64,000 nucleotides of DNA from Actinomadura coerulea (GTDB lineage Bacteria > Actinomycetota > Actinomycetes > Streptosporangiales > Streptosporangiaceae). A program made the position numbers and the translations under genes. Shown piece by piece: positions 7,638-15,846 of this stretch. The notes beneath the pieces were generated by a model, which was given only the letters and a program-made list of their open reading frames with translations, made no database searches and was not told the origin of the DNA. Position 1 is the stretch's first letter. Each line of letters starts with the position of its first letter. The stretch covers positions 6,014,001 through 6,078,000 of the forward strand of contig NZ_JACHMQ010000001.1 in assembly GCF_014208105.1 (NCBI RefSeq), read 5' to 3'.

Positions 7638-10142
7638 GTGACGGACGTGACCACAGAGGGCGGACACCCGGGCGAGCGGATCGAACCGGTCGACATCCAG
7701 GTCGAGATGCAGAAGAGCTATCTCGACTACGCGATGTCGGTCATCGTCGCGCGCGCGCTGCCCGAGGTGCGCGACGGCCTCAAACCCGTCCACCGCCGCG
7801 TCCTGTACGCGATGTACGACGGCGGCTACCGGCCCGACCGCGGCTACTTCAAGTGCGCCCGCGTCGTCGGCGACGTCATGGGGAACTACCACCCGCACGG
7901 CGACTCGGCCATCTACGACGCGCTCGTACGGCTCGCCCAGCCGTGGTCGATGCGGTACCCGCTGGTCGACGGCAACGGCAACTTCGGCTCGCGCGGCAAC
8001 GACCCCGCCGCGGCCATGCGGTACACCGAGTGCCGGATGGCGCCCCTGGCGATGGAGCTCCTGCGCGACATCGACAAGGAGACCGTCGACTTCTCCCCCA
8101 ACTACGACGGCCGCTCGCAGGAGCCCGACGTCCTGCCGTCCCGGTACCCGAACCTCCTGGTCAACGGGTCCGCCGGCATCGCGGTCGGGATGGCGACGAA
8201 CATCCCGCCGCACAACCTGCGCGAGGTCGCCGACGGCGTCCGGTGGTTCCTGGACAACTACGGCGCCTCCGACGAGGAGCTGCTCGAAGCGCTGATCGAG
8301 CGGGTCAAGGGCCCCGACTTCCCGACCGCCGGCCTCATCGTCGGCCGCAAGGGCATCGAGGAGGCCTACCGGACCGGCCGCGGCTCCATCACCATGCGGG
8401 CCGTCGTCGAGGTCGAGGAGATCCAGGGCCGCACCTGCCTCGTCGTCACCGAGCTCCCCTACCAGGTCAACCCGGACAACCTCGCCCTCAAGATCGCCGA
8501 CGGGGTGAAGGAGGGCAAGCTCGACGGCATCGCCGACGTCCGCGACGAGACGTCCGGCCGGACCGGGCAGCGCCTGGTCATCGTCCTCAAGCGGGACGCC
8601 GTCGCCAAGGTCGTCCTGAACAACCTGTACAAGCACACGCAGCTGCAGGAGACGTTCGGCGCGAACATGCTCGCGCTGGTGGACGGCGTGCCGCGCACCC
8701 TGCGCATCGACCAGTTCGTCCGGCACTGGGTCGCGCACCAGATCGACGTCATTATCCGCCGCACCCGGTTCCTGCTCCGCAAGGCCGAGGAGCGCGCCCA
8801 CATCCTGCGGGCCCTGCTCAAGGCCCTCGACCGCATCGACGAGGTCATCGCCCTGATCCGGCGCTCGCCGTCCGCCTCCGAGGCGCAGCGGGGCCTGATG
8901 AACCTGCTGGAGATCGACGAGATCCAGGCGCAGGCGATCCTCGACATGCAGCTGCGCAAGCTGGCCGCCCTGGAGCGCCGGCAGATCACCGACGAGTACG
9001 ACAAGCTCATGGCGGAGATCACCGACTACAACGAGATCCTGGCCTCTCCTGAGCGGCAGCGCCGGATCGTCGGCGACGAGCTCGCCCCGATCGTCGAGAA
9101 GTTCGGCGACGAGCGGCGCACCGAGATCATCCCGTTCGACGGGGACGTGTCGTACGAGGACCTCATCGCCGAAGAGGACGTCGTCGTCACCATCACCCGC
9201 GGCGGCTACGCCAAGCGCACCCGCACCGACCTCTACCGCGCGCAGCGGCGCGGCGGCAAGGGCGTCCGCGGCGCGCAGCTGAAGCAGGACGACATCGTCG
9301 ACCAGTTCTTCGTCACCACGACGCACCACTGGATCCTGTTCTTCACCAACAAGGGCCGCGTCTACCGCGCCAAGGCCTACGAGCTGCCAGACTCCGGCCG
9401 CGACTCGCGCGGTCAGCACGTCGCGAACCTGCTCGCCTTCCAGCCCGACGAGCACATCGCCCAGGTCATGGACCTGCGCGACTACGATGTCGCCCCCTAC
9501 CTGGTGCTCGGCACCAAGAAGGGCCGCGTCAAGAAGACCGCGCTGACCGACTTCGACTCGCCCCGCACCGGCGGCATCATCGCCATCAACCTCGTCGACG
9601 ACGACGAGGTGATCGCGGCGCGGCTCGTGTCGTCCGACGACAACCTGCTGATGGTCTCCACCGGCGCCCAGGCGATCCGGTTCCGCGCCGACGACGAGTC
9701 GCTGCGGCCGATGGGGCGCGCCACCTCCGGCGTGATCGGCATGCGGTTCGAGGAGGACCAGGAGGTCCTCAACATGCTCGTCGTGCAGGACTCCTCGCAG
9801 GACGTCCTGGTGGCCACCCGGGGCGGCTACGCCAAGCGCACCCCGGTGGACCAGTACCCGCTCCAGGGACGTGGGGGCAAGGGCGTTCTCACCGCTAAGA
9901 TCGTGGAATCTCGGGGGATGTTGGTCGGAGCCCTGATGGTCGGCCCGGACGACGAGGTGTTCGCGATGACGTCGAACGGCGGCGTGATCCGTACGACCGC
10001 CGCCGAGATCAAGCAGTCCGGCAGGCAGACCATGGGCGTCCGTCTGATGAATCTCGCCGACGGGAACAGCGTGGTGGCCATCGCGAGGAACGTAGAGTCC
10101 ATGGAGGACTCTGACGAAGCCGAAGGGGGCGACGGTGAGTGA
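7638..10142 (+). CDS. gyrA: DNA gyrase subunit A
   Basis: The breakage-reunion subunit, 834 residues. The GTG at 7638 is preferred over TTG 7632 because the AGAAGAGG ribosome site (7623-7630) is then 7 bases away. The catalytic Tyr lies in AAMRYTECRM, about residue 130. The quinolone-resistance region reads HPHGDSAIYDALVRLAQ, with Ser at the usual position (no classical resistance change). The C-terminal six-bladed wrapping domain contains the GyrA box QRRGGKG near 540. The C-terminus is acidic (EDSDEAEGGDGE), as in other actinomycetes. The DUF3566 gene follows after 42 bases. Confidence 0.96.
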   Translation: MTDVTTEGGHPGERIEPVDIQVEMQKSYLDYAMSVIVARALPEVRDGLKPVHRRVLYAMYDGGYRPDRGYFKCARVVGDVMGNYHPHGDSAIYDALVRLAQPWSMRYPLVDGNGNFGSRGNDPAAAMRYTECRMAPLAMELLRDIDKETVDFSPNYDGRSQEPDVLPSRYPNLLVNGSAGIAVGMATNIPPHNLREVADGVRWFLDNYGASDEELLEALIERVKGPDFPTAGLIVGRKGIEEAYRTGRGSITMRAVVEVEEIQGRTCLVVTELPYQVNPDNLALKIADGVKEGKLDGIADVRDETSGRTGQRLVIVLKRDAVAKVVLNNLYKHTQLQETFGANMLALVDGVPRTLRIDQFVRHWVAHQIDVIIRRTRFLLRKAEERAHILRALLKALDRIDEVIALIRRSPSASEAQRGLMNLLEIDEIQAQAILDMQLRKLAALERRQITDEYDKLMAEITDYNEILASPERQRRIVGDELAPIVEKFGDERRTEIIPFDGDVSYEDLIAEEDVVVTITRGGYAKRTRTDLYRAQRRGGKGVRGAQLKQDDIVDQFFVTTTHHWILFFTNKGRVYRAKAYELPDSGRDSRGQHVANLLAFQPDEHIAQVMDLRDYDVAPYLVLGTKKGRVKKTALTDFDSPRTGGIIAINLVDDDEVIAARLVSSDDNLLMVSTGAQAIRFRADDESLRPMGRATSGVIGMRFEEDQEVLNMLVVQDSSQDVLVATRGGYAKRTPVDQYPLQGRGGKGVLTAKIVESRGMLVGALMVGPDDEVFAMTSNGGVIRTTAAEIKQSGRQTMGVRLMNLADGNSVVAIARNVESMEDSDEAEGGDGE

Positions 10143-10184
10143 CGTATCCTGCATCGTCACCGAGCCGCTAGGCCAGGAGGACAC

Positions 10185-11150
10185 GTGAGCACCGAGCCCG
10201 GCCAGGACAACGACGGGGCCGGCGCCGCCGGCAAGGGCGGTGACCGTAAACCCGGCGCCAAGTCCGGCCCCGCCAAGCCCACCGGCAAGTCCAGGGGGAA
10301 GCCGGGCAAGACGGTGGCCGCCGCGTCCGCCAAGTCCGGGCGCGACGAGACGACCGTCGACATCGGCACCGGCGCGACGGACCCCGCAGGCAAGGGCGCC
10401 GACGAGACGCGCTCCGACCTCACCCAGATCGACGACGCGTCGGGCAAGGCCGCCGACACGCCTGAGATCGCCCCGGTCAGGGACACCGCCGAACCGCCGA
10501 AGCCCGCCGCCAGGCCGGCGCCTCCGTCCGGGGGCGCGGAGGGTTCGCCGGTCGGCTCCGTGTCCGGCTCCGGCCCGGCGGGCTGGGCCAGACCCGCCGA
10601 GCCGTCCGGTTCGGTCTCGGCAGGACGTACGGACACGCCCGGCAAGCCGTTCAACTCGGCGGGCGGGTCGGGCGGGTCGGGCGGCCGCGGCTTCGCCGGC
10701 ACCGTCCTCAAGGACCGTCCCTCCACCGCGATGACCCCGGCCAACGCCGCGTCGAAGTCCGCGCCCGGCAAGCCCGCCCGCAAGGCCCAGCTCCAGCTCG
10801 CCAGGCTCGAACCCTGGTCGGTGATGAAGTTCAGCTTCGTCATGTCGCTGGTCTGCTTCGTCGTCCTGCTGGTCGCCGTCGTCGTCCTCTACGTGATCCT
10901 GTCCGGACTCGGCGTCTTCGACGCGATCAGCGACACCGTCAACAGCCTCACCAAGGAACAGGGCGAGACCACCGGCAGCGTCGACGCCGGAAGCTGGTTC
11001 TCCTTCGTCCGCGTCTTCGGTTACACGGTCCTCGTCGGCGCCCTGAACGTCCTTCTCATCACCGCCCTCTCCACGGTCGGCTCGGTCATCTACAACCTCG
11101 CCGCCGACCTCGTGGGCGGTGTCGAGGTCACCCTCAAGGAGGCCGAGTAA
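10185..11150 (+). CDS. DUF3566 membrane protein downstream of gyrA
   Basis: 321 residues from a GTG start with GGCCAGGAGGACAC upstream. Residues 1-205 are disordered and rich in Gly, Pro, Lys and Asp with no recognisable domain. The rest is the DUF3566 domain with two hydrophobic segments, around 222-250 (FVMSLVCFVVLLVAVVVLYV) and 285-320 (VFGYTVLVGALNVLLITALS), joined by a polar loop. DUF3566 proteins sit next to gyrA across actinobacteria. Their function is unknown to me. The long disordered N-terminus is expected to face the cytoplasm. Confidence 0.9.
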   Translation: MSTEPGQDNDGAGAAGKGGDRKPGAKSGPAKPTGKSRGKPGKTVAAASAKSGRDETTVDIGTGATDPAGKGADETRSDLTQIDDASGKAADTPEIAPVRDTAEPPKPAARPAPPSGGAEGSPVGSVSGSGPAGWARPAEPSGSVSAGRTDTPGKPFNSAGGSGGSGGRGFAGTVLKDRPSTAMTPANAASKSAPGKPARKAQLQLARLEPWSVMKFSFVMSLVCFVVLLVAVVVLYVILSGLGVFDAISDTVNSLTKEQGETTGSVDAGSWFSFVRVFGYTVLVGALNVLLITALSTVGSVIYNLAADLVGGVEVTLKEAE

Positions 11151-11240
11151 CCCTGCCCGCCGCCGCCCGGCAATCGATTTCCGGTTGTCCGCCCAGATGG
11201 GGTAACCTCTCGTTGCGCCGCCAGGGCGGCGGCACACTCC

Positions 11241-11314
11241 GGGCCTATAGCTCAGTCGGTTAGAGCGCATCCCTGATAAGGATGAGGCCGGTGGTTCAAG
11301 TCCACCTAGGCCCA
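11241..11314 (+). tRNA. tRNA-Ile (GAT)
   Basis: A 74-nt cloverleaf: acceptor GGGCCTA/TAGGCCC, D-arm GCTC...GAGC, anticodon stem CATCC/GGATG with loop CTGATAA (anticodon GAT at 11275-11277), T-arm GGTGG/CCACC with TTCAAGT. Discriminator A at 11314; CCA is not encoded. The position after gyrA-DUF3566 is ancestral. The 3' half from 11273 is duplicated at 14665, marking an integration site. Confidence 0.97.
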
Positions 11315-11316
11315 CC
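11273..11316 (+). repeat. attL: 3' part of tRNA-Ile (44-bp direct repeat, copy 1)
   Basis: Runs from the anticodon loop to two bases past the discriminator. It is identical over 44 bases to 14665-14708; the bases flanking on each side (11272 C versus 14664 G, 11317 C versus 14709 A) differ, which defines the limits. Confidence 0.9.
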
Positions 11317-11332
11317 CAGTAGTCCCAGTTCA

Positions 11333-11375
11333 GAGGCCGGTTCCGCGTCCAGCGGACCCGGCCTCAAGATCTTTT
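11333..11375 (+). terminator. Intrinsic terminator downstream of tRNA-Ile
   Basis: A 14-bp stem with one mismatch (11333-11346 and 11352-11365), 5-nt loop, followed by a TTTT run at 11372-11375. It lies in element-derived sequence; the ancestral tRNA-Ile terminator appears to be the one at 14718. Confidence 0.6.
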
Positions 11376-11394
11376 GGCACTCCGATGGCACTGG
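11373..11394. repeat. Candidate integrase arm site, left end
   Basis: TTTGGCACTC, four bases, then GGCACTGG. It matches 14525-14546 at 18 of 22 positions. Each copy is a tandem of GGCACT units. The two copies lie 57 bp inside attL and about 120 bp inside attR, as arm-type integrase binding sites do. Confidence 0.5.
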
Positions 11395-11694
11395 GACCTC
11401 GCACCACCAAGACGCATCAGGCGACAGTTCGCGTCTCCCGTGTGGCGGCCTGTCCTCCCGTCGTGATGCGTCGACGCATTCTGACCAGGCGGCTTCAAGC
11501 CGAGGCTCGGAGGCTCGTCCCGGACGCTTAGATCCGGCGGTGTAGTGGCCTCGCTGGACGCCGTTCCAAGGGGACCTGCTGTCGTAGGGCAAGGGGGCCT
11601 GCTGTCGCAGGGCAAGTAATGGAAATCGTGCACATAAGGCAGCTGGACCGGGCGCGGTCCAGGTGGTGGACGAGGATCGAGCGCGATCCAGGGG

Positions 11695-12120
11695 GTGGCA
11701 GCAGTAGCCGGACATGGTGAAGCGAGGCCGACGAGCGCACCGAGGGTGAACCGGCGAGCGCATCGGACTCCACGGCGAGAACGATCGGTGAGGTTCTCCC
11801 TGTCGGACGAAGAGCACGCGCTGGTGGCTTCGGCTGCGGCGGAAGAGCGACTCGCACTCGGCGCGTTTGCGGCACAGGCGGTCCTCACGGCCGCGCGCGG
11901 GAGCGTTCAGCCGCAATACGGCCTGCTGAGGGAGGCACTGAAGACGGTGATGCATGCGGCTGGGCAGGCCAGGCGTATCGGCGTGAACCTCAATCAGGCG
12001 GTCGCCGCCGTGCACTCAGGGGAACCGCCGCCTGAGCTGCGCTGGTACATGGATGCGGCGGCGCGTACCGTGCGGCATCTCGATGACCTTGCCGAAGAGA
12101 TCCGTCGGCATCTGCCCTGA
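11695..12120 (+). CDS. MobC-like mobilisation (relaxosome) protein
   Basis: 141 residues from GTG 11695; a GTG at 11746 that removes 17 residues is also possible. The N-terminus is very Arg-rich, followed by RFSLSDEEHALVASAAAEER, a ribbon-helix-helix-like segment. The C-terminal half (GQARRIGVNLNQAVAAVHSG) resembles the MobC core, in which GxNLNQ is typical. MobC proteins help a relaxase nick oriT during conjugal mobilisation. No relaxase gene is present, so the element would depend on another element, or this is a remnant. The family call rests on motif resemblance. Confidence 0.65.
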   Translation: MAAVAGHGEARPTSAPRVNRRAHRTPRRERSVRFSLSDEEHALVASAAAEERLALGAFAAQAVLTAARGSVQPQYGLLREALKTVMHAAGQARRIGVNLNQAVAAVHSGEPPPELRWYMDAAARTVRHLDDLAEEIRRHLP

Positions 12121-12157
12121 CGCCGAACTCAGGTGGTCCTGTGCCCGGTATGGGCGG

Positions 12158-12805
12158 TCACGCCCACTTGTCGGGACGTTGGCGCACCAGCCCGTGGTCC
12201 GGGACGGAGCCGGGGAGCAGGGATGCCCTCAGATGCTCCTCCCTGATCGGGAAGGAGGTCACCATGCCATCGAACCGGCTGGGGCTGCCTCTGCCTGGAG
12301 GGCAGGCGACCATTATCGGGCGAGTGGGGGCCAACTCCAGCGAGGCCTGGATCGCGGGCAGGAAATCAGTGTCCGTGGAGACCAGCAACGACAGGTCCCC
12401 GTTCCCCAGTGCGGCGTCCCGGACCATCTCGGTGGCCAGTGCGACGTCGGTCAGCTTCTCCTCGTAGGTGCGGTAACGCTGCTGAGGCGGCTGGCACTGG
12501 CACTGCCACTGGGCGCCGCAGGCCCGGCAGCTGATCCGCATGTTCTTCACCTTGAAGTGGCCTCGGATCACCTGCACCTGCGGCCGGTGCGCCGTCAGCG
12601 CGGCCAGGTACGTCTCCTGGCGACGCGCGGCGTCCGGCTCGCCTTTGACGATCGCGGTGAAGTACTTCACGGCTCGCACCGTGTCATCGCGCCGCATCCG
12701 TTGCACCAGCTCGACGATGTCGAGCCACAGGTAGGCACGGCCGTACTTGGACTTCAACCCGTGGTAGAGGTTGAACCCGTCGACGTACGCGATCGCATCC
12801 GGCAC
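12158..12805 (-). CDS. NYN (PIN-like) domain protein
   Basis: 215 residues, GTG start at 12805. It opens MPDAIAYVDGFNLYHGLKSK, the NYN motif whose Asp and Asn help form the metal site of a PIN-like nuclease. Further acidic motifs are EKLTDVALATEMVRDA (about 125-140) and LLVSTDTDFLPAIQA (about 150-165). These are the expected positions for the other carboxylates. Between them is a C-x2-C-x5-C-x-C arrangement (CRACGAQWQCQC), a possible zinc ribbon. NYN proteins cut RNA or act in stress and defence. The function here is unknown. It is convergent with the MobC-like gene. Confidence 0.8.
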   Translation of the reverse strand: MPDAIAYVDGFNLYHGLKSKYGRAYLWLDIVELVQRMRRDDTVRAVKYFTAIVKGEPDAARRQETYLAALTAHRPQVQVIRGHFKVKNMRISCRACGAQWQCQCQPPQQRYRTYEEKLTDVALATEMVRDAALGNGDLSLLVSTDTDFLPAIQASLELAPTRPIMVACPPGRGSPSRFDGMVTSFPIREEHLRASLLPGSVPDHGLVRQRPDKWA

Positions 12806-12895
12806 GTGACAGAACGTTAGACGGTGGTGGAGGTGGCGCGTGCCGGAAGTAGTAACTATGCTGGGCGGCAGACGAAGTCGGTTACGGCCGACAGG

Positions 12896-12923
12896 GCGGC
12901 CCCGTTCAGGGGCCGCATTTTTT
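12896..12923 (+). terminator. Strong orphan intrinsic terminator, plus strand
   Basis: GCGGCCCC (12896-12903), loop GTTCA, GGGGCCGC (12909-12916), then A and seven T. It is a textbook terminator for the plus strand, yet no plus-strand gene ends here: the flanking genes are both on the minus strand. It could end a small RNA starting in the NYN promoter region at about 12810-12860. Confidence 0.7.
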
Positions 12924-13035
12924 TATGGGGTGGATCGCCCCCTCGACGTCAGAGCCCGGCAGCAGTTGGCTTTCGCGCCTCGCTCGGCGTCTTCAGCTGG
13001 GGCGCCGCTGCGACACCGAGGTGGGAAACCTGCCG

Positions 13036-14490
13036 TCAGGCCGTGCTCAGGTGAGGACGGGACTCGGGGCGGAGAGCCAGAGCCACGTCGGCGAAGGCGG
13101 CTCGGAGGCGTTCGTTCTCGGCCTTGAGAGCGTCCAGCTCGGAGGTTTCCGGGGCTTCGTTGATCTGGGGTCCGCGGATCTTTTCGAGGGCGGCGAGGGC
13201 GGTCTCATCGGCGTTGGGGAGGGTGTGGAGGTGCTGCTCGGTCGTGGCTATCGAGGCATGGCCCAGGCGCTCCTTGACGACCTGGAGATCTGCGCCGCCG
13301 GCCAAGAGCCAGGAAGCGTGAGCGTGGCGCAGGTGGTGCGGGGTGACATGGTCAAGCCCCGCCGTCTTGCAGGCCGGAGTCCAGATCTGCTTGCGGAACC
13401 AGTCGGCCGGGATGTGACCGTCGGACTGGCGTACGCGCGGTGAGCGCGGGTTGTCCTTGCCTGTGGCTCGGCGCTGGCCACGGTAGAGGCGGTAGGCCTC
13501 CTTGCAGTACTCGCAGCGGCACTTTCCAGTGGTGTAGGCGGTGAGCGAGCCGTGGTCGTAGCTCTTCCCCCGTTCGTTAGCGGTGGTCATGCCGTGGGCG
13601 CCGGGCACCGGAACGGGACGCAGCTTCCTGGGCTTGGGCTGATCAACGGGTAGGTACGTGAAGAAGAGGTCGCCCTCCCCGAGGCCTCGGGTCACGGCGT
13701 GTGCCTTGAGCTTGCGGACGATCTGGGGACTGAGCTTGAAACGGCGGTACTCCTTGCCCTTGGGATAGGGCTTCACGAGGAACCGGCCCTGAGTCGGATG
13801 GAACTGCGGGTTGAGTTCGACGACCGTCCTGCTGACAGTGAGGACGCGCGTGGCGAAGTCCAGGTCCTTCACGCGGAGTTCGGCCACCTCGCCCCAGCGC
13901 AGCCCACTCTCGATGATCGTTTCGACGAGCAGGCGGCTGTCGGCGTCGGGCAGCGCCCGGTAGAGGCCGTCGAACTGCTTGGCCGTGATCGCCTTCTTCG
14001 GCTTCTTGGGGACCGGAGGGATCCGCACCCCTCGGCTGGGATGCTGACTGATCACCTGGTCGTTGAGGGCCGTGGTGAAGATCGAGTTGAGGATCCCCCG
14101 CTTGCACTTCTGGATCGTGGCCGCGGACGCCCCCTTGCGCTGCATCTCGGTGATCCATTCACGCACGTGCTCGGGGAGGATGTCGCACATTCGCATGGGG
14201 CCGAAGAAGCCCATCAGGTGCTTGTTGATCTTGTAGGTGTAGTCCTGCCGGGTGGTCGCCTCAAGGACCTGGTGGGGCAGCCACTTCTTCTCGACGTACG
14301 TCTGGAAGGTCTGGCGTCCACGGCGCCGGTCGCCCAGCCCGCCCTTGGCGATCTCCGCCTCGGCGGCGTGCCACGCGGCGACGGCCTCTTTCTCGGTGGC
14401 GAACGTCCCGGCCGTCTGGCGCCTGCCGCGCGCGTCGTCGTACATCGCGCGGTAGCGGGGGACGCCGGTCTTGGTGAACCGGACCTGCAC
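13036..14490 (-). CDS. Tyrosine recombinase (integrase), catalytic Tyr apparently His
   Basis: 484 residues. N-terminal AP2-like arm-binding region (MQVRFTKTGVPRYRAMYDDA), a SAM-like core-binding domain (about 60-170), then the catalytic domain. Catalytic residues visible: Arg in ESGLRWGEVAEL, the H-x-x-R box HHLRHAHASWLL and His in ERLGHASIATT. The expected tyrosine in the TTE(K/R)YLHTLP context is instead His (TTEQHLHTLP, codon CAC at 13233-13231, residue 420). An actinobacterial insert with a CRCEYC cluster lies between the R and HxxR boxes. The C-terminus is a short coiled coil (LDALKAENERLRAAF). It is adjacent to attR, which fits an integrase; the substitution predicts loss of strand cleavage. 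Confidence 0.9.
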   Translation of the reverse strand: MQVRFTKTGVPRYRAMYDDARGRRQTAGTFATEKEAVAAWHAAEAEIAKGGLGDRRRGRQTFQTYVEKKWLPHQVLEATTRQDYTYKINKHLMGFFGPMRMCDILPEHVREWITEMQRKGASAATIQKCKRGILNSIFTTALNDQVISQHPSRGVRIPPVPKKPKKAITAKQFDGLYRALPDADSRLLVETIIESGLRWGEVAELRVKDLDFATRVLTVSRTVVELNPQFHPTQGRFLVKPYPKGKEYRRFKLSPQIVRKLKAHAVTRGLGEGDLFFTYLPVDQPKPRKLRPVPVPGAHGMTTANERGKSYDHGSLTAYTTGKCRCEYCKEAYRLYRGQRRATGKDNPRSPRVRQSDGHIPADWFRKQIWTPACKTAGLDHVTPHHLRHAHASWLLAGGADLQVVKERLGHASIATTEQHLHTLPNADETALAALEKIRGPQINEAPETSELDALKAENERLRAAFADVALALRPESRPHLSTA

Positions 14491-14524
14491 CTAACCCAAG
14501 TCGATCACTCCGAGCAGCTGATCG

Positions 14525-14546
14525 TTTGGCACTCTCGTGGCACTGG
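14525..14546. repeat. Candidate integrase arm site, right end
   Basis: TTTGGCACTC, TCGT, GGCACTGG; partner of 11373-11394. A further inverted copy (GAGTGCCACGAG) starts near 14560. Confidence 0.5.
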
Positions 14547-14664
14547 ATCTTGCGATATCGAGTGCCACGAGGAGGGATCGCCTGACACTCGATCAACGCT
14601 CTGACCAGCAGCTTAGCGGAATTCTTTGACTTTGGGTGACCGTTTGAATGCATGCCGATAGGCG

Positions 14665-14708
14665 CTGATAAGGATGAGGCCGGTGGTTCAAGTCCACCTA
14701 GGCCCACC
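14665..14708 (+). repeat. attR: duplicate of tRNA-Ile 3' part (copy 2)
   Basis: Identical to 11273-11316. The 5' half of a tRNA is absent upstream, so this is not a tRNA gene but an attachment-site copy. Confidence 0.9.
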
Positions 14709-14717
14709 AGCTCAGAG

Positions 14718-14745
14718 CCCCCCACCACGACCGGTGGGGGGTTTT
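14718..14745 (+). terminator. Displaced ancestral tRNA-Ile terminator
   Basis: CCCCCCACC (14718-14726), 6-nt loop, GGTGGGGGG (14733-14741), TTTT. It sits just after attR, where the tRNA-Ile terminator would have been before insertion of the element. Confidence 0.7.
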
Positions 14746-14863
14746 GGATCTCCGCATGACCGAGGATCGCGGCGGCATCCCGCGCCGGCACCCCCAGCCG
14801 CTTGAGAAGCGTTGCTGTCACGTGCCGCAGGTCATTGAGCCGGATCCGGCGAAGACCCGCGTT
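14744..14863 (-). pseudogene. Remnant of an older tyrosine integrase
   Basis: About 40 codons on the minus strand encode LRRIRLNDLRHVTATLLKRL and GVPARDAAAILGHAEI, i.e. the H-x-x-R box and the LGH box of a tyrosine recombinase. The reading frame upstream is unrelated, and downstream it runs into the tRNA-Ile terminator, so only the core of the catalytic domain is left. It differs from the integrase at 13036-14490. It is best explained as the stump of an earlier element inserted in the same tRNA gene. Confidence 0.7.
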
Positions 14864-14886
14864 CAGGCGCCGCCGCCCGGATTCAT

Positions 14887-15453
14887 TCACCGGGCGAGAG
14901 CGGGCGCCTCGAAGATGCACTCGGGACGACCTTGGGCGTTGACGTGCGTCGCGACACGGCTGAAGCCGTAGCCAGCGATCGTCCTCAGCGAGGCGGCGTT
15001 GTCTGGAGCGATGGTGGCGCGGACCAGGCGGACTGCGTGATGTTCAGCCGCCCGCCGCATCAACTCAGCCATGATCGCTTTGGCATAACCACGGCGTCGA
15101 TGAGTGGGGGCGACCGAGTAGCCGACCTCAACACGGCCGTCCTCGTCAGGCGGACCGTGGAACCCTCCATGGCCGACCGCGATGTCCTCGCACTCCACGA
15201 CAGCCACATGAACGCTCCAAGGCGCACTGTCGGGCATTACGACGAGCCGGTCACGATGCAGTCGCCAGACACGCCGGAGGGTGCTGTCCAGAAAGTAGCC
15301 GGGAAGGGCCACACCGGCGATGGCGTCGGCTTGGGCCATGTCACCGCTCAACAAAGCGGTCAGCGCGGCCGGTGGCAGCGGCACCAAACGCACTGCTGCT
15401 GAGCCTGGCGGACTAGTCAGGTCCCGCTCGCGCCCGTCGTCATCAGCGGTCAT
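14887..15453 (-). CDS. GNAT-family N-acetyltransferase
   Basis: 188 residues from ATG 15453, chosen because GAGG lies 9 bases upstream. Acetyl-CoA binding motif A is VEVGYSVAPTHRRRGYAKAI (about 115-135), with the Q/R-x-x-G-x-G/A-type loop RRRGYA. The C-terminal motif B follows as TIAPDNAASLRTIAGYGF. GNAT enzymes of this kind acetylate ribosomal proteins, antibiotics or small amines; the substrate cannot be told. The gene ends 24 bases from the integrase remnant, so it lies at the edge of the tRNA-Ile hotspot. Confidence 0.88.
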   Translation of the reverse strand: MTADDDGRERDLTSPPGSAAVRLVPLPPAALTALLSGDMAQADAIAGVALPGYFLDSTLRRVWRLHRDRLVVMPDSAPWSVHVAVVECEDIAVGHGGFHGPPDEDGRVEVGYSVAPTHRRRGYAKAIMAELMRRAAEHHAVRLVRATIAPDNAASLRTIAGYGFSRVATHVNAQGRPECIFEAPALAR

Positions 15454-15537
15454 GCCAGGCATCCTCACATCGCGGCCGTTCGAGTGCCTCAAACTCAGTG
15501 ACATGCCCTGAACCGGACAGCGCTTTCGGTGCTCATT

Positions 15538-15603
15538 GCCTCCGGCGGGGGCCTCTGACTCTGGGAAGCCCATCTGCGCTCGTGACGGTCGTTGAGGCTG
15601 GGG
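15538..15603. repeat. Dispersed repeat, copy A
   Basis: About 66 bases that match 34491-34560 at roughly three quarters of positions (shared blocks GCCTCCGGCGGGG, GACTC-GGGAAG and CGTGACGGT). On the minus strand both copies can encode M-x-FPESE-x-PAGG. Both lie just upstream of minus-strand genes. The surrounding 15574-15846 stretch shows nothing else I can support. Confidence 0.5.
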
Positions 15604-15846
15604 AAATGCCTGATGCGGATGTCCGCCAAGCAGGCCCAGGCTCAGGGATGACGAGGCGGAGCGGAATCTGCAGGCGGAGCAGGAGGCAGGGTCGCGTGAA
15701 AGCTGGCTAGGCCGATCCCACGCGCTTCGCCACTTCGGGTGGACGCGCTACCCGGGCGGGGGGAGCTGCCCCCTCTCCGGTCCTCCTGCGAGGCCGGAGG
15801 CAGCGCAGGCGATCCGGACGGCTGGAGCTGGCCGCTGACGGCTTGA

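Larger units (their letters stand above)
11273..14708. mobile_element. Small integrated element in tRNA-Ile
   Basis: About 3.4 kb bounded by 44-bp direct repeats (11273-11316 and 14665-14708) that copy the 3' part of tRNA-Ile. Cargo: a MobC-like protein, a NYN-domain protein and a tyrosine integrase transcribed toward the element interior from the attR end. It lacks visible replication, FtsK-like transfer or excisionase genes, so it is a minimal or decayed integrative mobilisable element. The integrase carries a probable inactivating substitution (see that gene). Candidate integrase arm sites occur just inside both ends. Confidence 0.85.

Noticed and set aside
7512..11315. Very long minus-strand open frame opposite gyrA and DUF3566
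   Set aside because: It mirrors the codon bias of the genuine plus-strand genes, has no domain, and crosses tRNA-Ile.
14665..14708. Second tRNA-Ile gene
   Set aside because: Only the 3' part exists; no acceptor 5' strand or D-arm.
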